A model generated the notes under the pieces. That model searched no databases and had not been told where the DNA came from. It saw only the letters and a list, made by a program, of their open reading frames with translations. The position numbers were made by a program, and so were the translations under genes. Positions 52,801-61,800 of a stretch of 64,000 nt of DNA are shown one piece after another (the stretch's first letter is position 1; each line of letters opens with the position of its first letter). The stretch lies in contig JARLHX010000423.1 of assembly GCA_031292035.1 (NCBI GenBank), positions 124,001 to 188,000 on the forward strand. Direction: 5' to 3'. Source of the DNA: Negativicutes bacterium. Its GTDB lineage: Bacteria > Bacillota_C > Negativicutes > Sporomusales_B > JARLHX01.

Positions 52801-55800
52801 TGATACCGGCGCGAAGCTCAATCTGACCGGACTGGCCACTGGGTCGTGGAGTTCGGACTCGGTTACCTATGATCCCGGTTCAGCGGCCAAAACGATTTTC
52901 GGTGTGACCTATAAGCCGGCTGACCCGGCTTTAACGCTTGCTTTTAACTTTGACAAGCAGGTGGACATCCATGCCACCAACAATAACAACCTGCTCTTTT
53001 TGGCCGGTCCCATACTGACCAATAGCGGCAGCGAATACGGGCTCGGCGCTTCGATCAGCGATACGACAATCAACACCAAGACAAACGCTATTGTGCGCGA
53101 AGGGGCGGTCATCCAGGGGATAACCGAGACCTCCGGCATAGGTGTGGCCGGGGCAAGGACCTGGACCGTCGGTTCCTCAGGCAAGGCGCAGGAGGTGCAG
53201 GTCAAAGCATCCGACCAGGATCAGGTAATTTCGGTTGGCGTCAGTTCGGGCTTTGGGGCGACTTTCGGCTTGAACGGCACGGCCGCCGTGACGGCGCTGA
53301 ACCAGCAGTCCTACGCCTGGATTGACGACGAAGCGACTGTCAAGGCCAACAACCTGACCGTAAACGCGGTATCGACCCCGGTGGTCTGGTCGGTGGCCGG
53401 CGGCATCAATTATTCTAAAGGCACCAGCGTGGGTATTGGCGTCGCGGTCAATACCGTTAACGCCGACACCAAGGCCGAGATCGCAGACAACGATACCGTT
53501 TCAACCGATGGAAATACGCGCACGTCGCAGCTTAGCCTTTCTGTCTACAACCCGACCACGGCAACCACCGGCGCGATTATCAGCGCACCGGTAGTTGATG
53601 TGGAGGCCCACACCGGCGGGACCATCGAGGCTATCGCCGTAACTGCGGCGATAGCCAGCAGCTCGGATAATAAAGGCGGCTTTTTGGACAATATCAAAAC
53701 CACTTATAACGATTTAAAGAGCAAAGCAGCCTCTATCGTGAATCTGAGCCAGGCCAACGTGACCAAGAACGGCTCAACCCCGGCTCAGCCGGACCCGCCG
53801 AAATTCGGCCTGAGCGGAGCCGGTAGCGCCTCGGTCAATACCACCGGCCTGCAGAACGCGGCAGTGGTGGACGGGGTGTATGTCGACCAGACGACGAGCG
53901 GATCGACCACGACCCCGTCTTTGATAGTGCGGGGCACTGCCGATTCAGATATTGTTGCCGCCAGTGGTGCCGCTGCCGTGACCCGCGCCAAAAGCAGCAA
54001 CCAGAGCAGTTCATCCGGCATCACCGGCAGTGTAGCGGTCAATATGGCAGGCAACGGCAACAGCGCCAGCCTGAGCAACAGCACGGTGACCGGAACCGAC
54101 TCCGTCAAGGTGCAGGCTCTGTCCGCCGGCGACCAAGTTGCAATTGCCGTCGGTATGAATGCTAACATTTCCAAACAGGGCACGGATTCTGGTTTTTCGG
54201 CCAACGGCTCGGTGTCGTTAACTCTTGACCAGACAGACAGCAGCGGTAATTCCAAGAACTTTACTAAGGCCCTTGCGCTGAACGACAAGGTGACTGGCGC
54301 CAGCGGCGACACCGGACGGGTATTGGAAGTGACAGCCTATAGCAGCACTACCGTTGGTACCGGTGGAGGTTCACTGGACATTAATACCAGCGGCAGCGGG
54401 TATGGCGTCGGAGCGGCTATTACTTATGCCGATGTGCGCCGCGACATCAGCAGCAAGGTTTCCGGTTCCACTGTCAGCGGGGTGGACGACATCAAGGTAC
54501 AGGCCTTTGACTCCAGCGAAATCGGGGCTGGAGGCGGCATGGTCACAGCCACCAATTCCAGCAGTGCCCAGCTCGCCGGAGCAGTTGTTATTACCGAGAT
54601 TTCTAATAACACTTTGGCTGGGGTAGATTCGTCATCCTCGCTGACGTCGACCGGCTCGGTGACGGTGACGGCACAGAACAAAGGCACCGACAGCACGCTA
54701 GAGAGTTTGATAAACTCATCTGCCCCGGCAAAGAGTCTCAACTACAACGCCCTGGCAAGTCTGCCGAGCGGCTCCAACGGCATTGTGTCGGTGGCCGGCA
54801 TAGTGCAGGCCAGCAAGGGGAGCAATGTTGGGGTATCGGTAGAATATAGCAAGATCAACGATAATCTGACGGCCCAGGTACTGGATTCGACCATCACCGC
54901 CAGTACTGCCGGCGCTATCAGTATCACGGCTAATTCCTCGGCCAAGATTCTTGGCCTAGCCCTTGGCGTAGGCGTATCCACCAACGGACTGTCCGGCGGA
55001 GGGTCGGTCGCCATGGGTGAGATTACCAACACCGTCACCGCCAGCGTCGCCCAATCGGCCACAGGCGGGGCGACAACCACACTGACCGCCGGCACAGTCA
55101 CTGTAGATGCCACCGACAGCTCAACCATCCAGACTGTCGGCGGCCAGGTCAATATCTCTGCCGGCAAAAACGCCGCAGTGGGAGCGGCGGTTACTTATAA
55201 CAATATCGCCAACACTGTCAGCGGGATGGTCAACAACGCCGACATTCACGCCCCGACCGCAGTGCTTGTCGAAGGGCACAACAGCTCGGAAATCGACTCG
55301 ATCGCCGCCGCTGGCGCAGTAGCCTCTGGGGCGGCAGTGTCCGGCTCAGTGACCGTCAATTTTATCAGCAATACTACCCAGGGGCAGATTACCAATGGTT
55401 CGAGCGTCGACGCCAACGGTGGGAGCAACACCAACACGGTGACGGTCAGCGCCAGTGACTCGTCCACGCTACAGTCCCTGGCAGGAAGCCTGGCCATTTC
55501 CGGTGGCGGCAGTGCCGCGGCCGGAGGCGCTTTTGCCTACAACAGCATCGGCAACACCAACACCGCCCAGGTTAGTGCCTCGACCTTAGATTATGCCGAT
55601 ACCCTCGGCATCACCGCGACAGAGAACGCGACAATTAATACTCTGACGGCGGCGGTGGCAGGCGGTCAAAGTCTTTCTCTTTCCGGGTCAGTCTCGGTAA
55701 GTCAGATCGGGTCAGCTCCCAGCGGCAGCGATCCTGACGCCACCGGCCACAAAACCGTCGCCTCGCTTGTAAACTCCACGGTGAGTAACGGAGGCACCAC

Positions 55801-58800
55801 GGCGACAATATCTGCTTCCGATACTTCGACCATTCATTCCCTCGCCGGCGGGGTGTCGATATCTGTTGGCAGCGCGGCCGCCGGAGGCGCCGTAGCTGTG
55901 GACAGCATCCACAGTGTGGCCAGCGGGACGATTTCGGGTTCGACGATGACGTCGATTTCCGGGCTGACCGTCCGGGGCAAAAACACTTCGGTGATCGAAT
56001 CAGCGGCCGTAAGCGGCAGTGGCGCGGCCAACGGAGCTTTTGCCGGGTCGGCTGCCGCCAATACCATCGGCAACCGGACCCTGGCAGGGGTGACGTCCTC
56101 TTCAGTCACCGGTACGACAGCCGCCACCCTTGTCGATGCGGAAAATACCGGAAGCATCGAAGCGCTGGCCGGCGGGGTGGGCATTGCCAGTTCGGCCGGA
56201 GTGGGTCTGGCGGTGGCTGTCAACCATATCGGAAACGAGACCGATGCCTATATCAACGGCAGCAGCACAGGCACGAAATACGATGTGGGCAATCTCAAGA
56301 TACAGAGCATCAGCGGCGGCACGATTAGGAGCCTGGCCGCAGGGGTCGGCGGCGCCGTAAATGTCGGCGTGGCCGGATCGACGGCAACGAACTATATCAG
56401 TAGCAATACCAATGCCTATATCACCGGCGGAGCGGTAGTCCGAGCTCAGGATAATGTTGGCGTTATCGCTCAGACCGATGACGTGATCACCAACGTCGCC
56501 GGGGCAGCGGGGATCGGCTTGTCGGTTGCCGGGGTGGGGGCGGCAGTGACCGTCAACGAGATCAGCGGCGCCACCCAGGCTTATATTAGTGGTTCCGCTA
56601 CCCAGGTAAGCGGCCTGTCTAAGAATGCTGCCGATGTCCTGACTGTCAGCGACGGCAAACTCAATGCCAGCGTCGACCTGGCCGGCGGGCTCGATCTAGG
56701 GATATTCGGCCGGACCGACTTGAAGGCTATGCGCGAAACAACTGCTGTCAACGGGGTGGCTGTCAACGCCACCGCTACTCATAGTGTGGAAAATATTGTC
56801 GCCAACGTGGGCGGAGGCTTGTACGCCGGGGTGGCCGGCACCACCAATGTCAGCATCATCACAGGCAATACTACTGCTTATATCGACAGCGCCAAGATCA
56901 ATCCGGCGTCTCTTGGGACTGCTTCCAGCAGCCAGGACGTCAGTGTGATTGCTGGTGATCACGCCTACAGCAACGGATTTGTCGGCACGCTGGCCGTCGG
57001 GCCGCTGGGGGCCGGGATTGGCATTGGGGTGGACACCAACGTCTTCGGTAATACCACCAGGGCTTATATCCAAAATAGTGCGGAAGTGCGGGCTGCGGAC
57101 GGTATTACGGTAAAAGCAGAGTCTGGCCAGGGAGCTTCTTCTCTGGTGACCAGCGGCGCCGGTGGTATCGTCGGCGTGGTCGGCACCGGGTCAGTCGGCC
57201 TATTCCAGGGCACAACCGAGGCTTTTCTTGCGACGAATACGTTGGTCAATAGTACCTCCCTTACCGTGGCTGCCGATCATTCCAGCCGGTTCTTTATTGC
57301 CGCCGGTGGGGTCACGGCGGGGGGAGTCGCCCTTTCAGGAGCCTTCGCGGTAGCCAGCGATGCCAGCACGACAACAGCCCATATCGACAATTCGACTGTG
57401 AGCGCCACTGGCGCCATCAGCGTAGCGGCCGATAATATTTCGGAAATCAACAACTGGGGCGTCAGCGGCGCTCTCGGCGGCGGCGCCGGGATTGCCGGCA
57501 GCGCGGTGGTCAGTCTTGTCAACAATACATCCCAGGCTTATGTTACTGGGTCTCACCTCGGATCTTCAGCCAGCACAGCGGCCAGCGTGGCGGTGACGGC
57601 CAACGACACAGTCACTATTGCCAACCAGGCCGGCTCATTGGGAGTAGGTGTTTCTGGCTGGGGCGTCGGTGCCGGGGCATCGGTCGTCGAAGTGGGGGAC
57701 ACAACCTCGGCCTATGTCGAAAATAGTGACACTCATACCTCCGGAGCCACCACGGTAAGCGCCACAGCGCAGCGAAATATTGCCAACACGGCTGTTACCG
57801 TGGGTATCGGCGGCACGGCTGGCATCAGTGGCTCAGCCGCGGTGACGCTGGTCGGGCAGGATCTTTCCGGACCGGTAGAATCAAGTGAACTTGACAAGAA
57901 CAATAGCGGGACGCTGACAAACGTCAATAGTTTCACTAGCGCTAGCCGCCTGATCGCCGGACAGAACGCCGACACCAGCGGCGGGACTGGTGTAACCCCG
58001 GGGCTGACAGCCAGTGAGCTGAATCAGGTTAACAGCGCTGGCACGGTTTCTGTCAGCGGGCGGCTGAATCCCGCCAGCTTAAATTACCGCACGGCAGCCT
58101 TGGTTACAGGCACCTCGGTGCTGAATGCCGGGGGCGATATTACGGTCAGCGCCAGCGAAAAGGATCAGACCAGCGTTCTTGCAGGTTCGCTCGGTGCAGG
58201 CGCCGTTGGCGTCGGTGGAGCGGTGGCTGTACAGAATATCACCAACAACGTCGAAGCGTCGGTGCTCAACACCTCTCAGATCATTTCTACCGGAGGCAAT
58301 ATCAGTATTACGGCTTCTGCCGGCCGTTTAAGCAGCGGGGTGACTGCCGCCAACGTAAAGGCCTACCAGGGCAGTGGCGGAATCGTCGCTCTCGGGGCGG
58401 CGGTGGCCGAGAACGATCTGACCAACAACATAACCGCCCGGGCCGTTCGGGGGACTGTTCTGACGGCCAGCGGCGCGTCCAACGGTATCACCGTCCAGGC
58501 CAGTGATTCTACTGATGTTAATTCTGAGGCGCGGGGCTTCGGTGCCGGCTTTGCGGCAGCGGGCGTTGTGATCGCCACTGCCGATAAAGCCGGGGCGGTC
58601 GCCGCCACGATCGGCGATACTGTAGCAAGCGGTGCGACGACAACCGTGACCGCCACCAGCACCCTTACCGTAGATGCGGAGCGCAGCGGCCAGGTGAGGG
58701 CCTATACTTTGGCCGGGGTAGGCGGCGTCATCGCCGGCAGCGGCTCAGAGTCCGACGCTACTGAGAGCGGCAGCGTCACAGCAAGAATCGGCAACCAAGT

Positions 58801-61800
58801 TACGGTAACGGCTCCGGCCGCCGCCGTCGAGGTGACCGCAGCGGCCGAACCGAGAGTCATTGCCGAACAGCGCGGTTACGGCGGCGGTCTGTTGGCCAAC
58901 GTCGGCGCCGGCTTTGCCACTGCCACAGCCAATCCGGTGGTTGAGGCCTCCATTACCGGCACTGGCGACAGCATCACCGCCAAGACGCTGGAAGTAAGCG
59001 CCGCCAATAATCTGAACAGCGGCGCCAACCCTACCGCCTCCGCCTATGCTGAAGCGGTGGGCGTCGGTCTGATCAGCGTGAACGTCAACCAGAGCTTGGC
59101 CCAGAGTACCTCCCAGGTGACGGCAACTATCGGGGCCAATACTCACCTGGTGGTTTCGACCAGCACCACGCTTTCAGCCAGCAATACGACTTACGAAACT
59201 TCGGGCGTGTCCGGCGTGGTGGCCGGTCTGGCCGCAGCAGGGGCTTTCCAGGCGGACGCCAACGCCAACAGCACCACTACCGCGACCATGGGAACCGGTG
59301 TTTACGGCAGCGCCGGCAGTACGCTGGCGGTCGAGGCCCTCGGCCAGGACAACACATATTCCAGTGCCACATCGGGGAGCGGCGGTCTGATTTCCGGCGT
59401 TGCCACATTGGCTAATACTCATAACGGCTCAGCCACCACCGCCACTCTGGGCGGCGGGACAAGCGCCAACCCGCTTAACGCCGGCAGCATGCTGCTGACC
59501 GGCAGTCATGAAGCCATCCTGAACAGCAAGGTGGATTCCATCAACGCCGCGCTAATCGGCGGCAGCGGCGCTATTGCCAACAACTATACTTACACCGCCG
59601 GCGGCAGCGGCGCCACCGGCACGATGGTGACAGCCCAGATCGCGCCTAGCGCCTATCTGGTGACCCAGAACTTTGAAGGACTGGCCTATAATGAGACGAC
59701 CAAGGATTGGCTGAGCGGCAGCGCCTTCAACGCCAACGCCGGCGCCGGCGGTCTGCTGAGCGGCGCGGCTGCGCAAAGCACAACGGTGATTGACGACTAC
59801 ACTCATTTTGTTTTCGGGACCGGCGCTCAGCTTTGGGTTACCGGCGACCGGAATAACCCGCAGAAAACAAACTTCAGCGCTGTCAACGAAGTGGTGGCTA
59901 TGGACAAGGCCAAACTGGACTCAGGCGGGGCCATCGCCATCGCCGAGGCTGAATCCCAGATCCTGGCACCGAACCTGAATGCCGATGTGACGCTGCAGAA
60001 CAACGTCACCCTGGACTCGGTGGGGCCGGTGAACATGGGAGCCCGGACCGGAGCGGACGTCCAGACCAGTGCCAGTGCAAAGACTTATGGCTTGGCGGGA
60101 GCCGCTCAGGGCCAGTCTACCTCGACGATCAATTCCACCAACACGGTAAATCTCGGTTCCGGCATCACTATCCGCGCTGACGGCGACATCAGTCTGATGG
60201 CCGGCCGGGACAGCGGCGGCACAGCCAACAACCTGAGCGCGGTGGCCAACACCGACCTTTATAATAAGACAGCCTTTCCCATCAATACCGATCCGCAGGC
60301 TGACGCCACCGCAACCGAAAACAACACCATCTCCATAGCGGCAGGGACCACGGTGGGCAGTGTCGGCAACATCAACCTGATCGCTGACAAGGGTACCTAT
60401 ACTGCTTCCGGGCAGGGGGTGGGCAAGGACCTCTACCGGGAAATCCTGGCGGAGATCGGCAGCGCCTTCAGCCACCTTTTCGGCGGCGGCGACGTCTCCC
60501 TGGACATCCACGCCGGAACGAGCAGCAAGACCGCCAACACTGCGGTGACGGTCAACGGCCAGGTGAATGCCGGCATCCAGCATATCCAGTTCTTGGACAT
60601 TGCCAACGGAACATCCCTGGTTTACACCGACAACCCGGCTCAGGCGAACGAAATCGTCGAAACTATCACTATCCAGACAGGCTCCACGGAAGACCCGGCC
60701 CATCCAGGGGATGCCAATTATTCCATTCCTACCTATTCGACGCTGAAGGTCCGGCGCACCCCCGGCGTGACTTACAGCGTTGGCACGGAAAACCTCCACT
60801 CCGATCTCGTCACCCGGATTAACGCCCTGACAAGCCTCAAAGGACAGTTTAGCAGCGACGGGAACACCCAGACCGCCCTGCAAGCTGAGATTGATTTCCT
60901 CCAGTCCCAACTGGCGGATATGTTCCCGGCAGGCTCGGATCAGAGCAAGGTGCTCGCCACTGTCAGTGACGTGCCGCTCATCACCGTCAACAATGCTCTG
61001 GCTCGCAGCGGCAACATTAATATTGTCGCCGATTCGATGACCGGGTCGGGGTCGCTGGACGCCCCCGGCGACGTCAAGATAAGCATTATCAACCGGGGCC
61101 AGGCTTTCCTCCGGACCAACCAGTTGATCATCCCGGAAGACGCCGGCGGCAACATTTATTTTAACGGCGTCTCGGTCAGCAGCGCCGCTGGGATCACCTC
61201 GCGCAACGCTAGCTCCAGCGCCAAGTTTACCGGTGCGGTGACCGCGGCGGCAAGCAGCCCGGTACCTGATATCACCGTCAAGAACACCTATGTTCCCAGC
61301 AGTGATGACGCCCTGGCGACCGACGTCGAGGTGGTCGGCAATATCAGCAACCTGCGGGGGTCGCTGAACATCAGCAGCAAGTCCGGCAGCGTCAATATCC
61401 AGTCAGCCGACCCGAGCAACCCCCTGACTGCTCCCAGCGTCGCCGCTGGCACCATCAACATTACCGCCGGGAAGAACTTTGTCTTCAATAGTCCTAACAG
61501 CTGGCTCAACGTCGGCGGCGATCCCCGTGCCATCTGGGGTGGCCTCCGTTATAGCAACGGCACCATCGTCGGGGGGACTGCCGGCACGGCTGAAAATAAT
61601 TATCAAACCCAGGTGACCGGAAGCGACTTCTCTTCTTCAAGCAGTTCCGTCGCCGCGGAAAGAGATGGTTCAGGCGTCATCGCCGCCGGCGGCAATATCT
61701 TCGTCAGTGCCCGCTATGTCAATGTCAACGGCACTCTCCAGAGCGGCTATCCGGACTTTGACGCAACAATTACGAACTCTGCGGCGCTGACCAGCGAGAT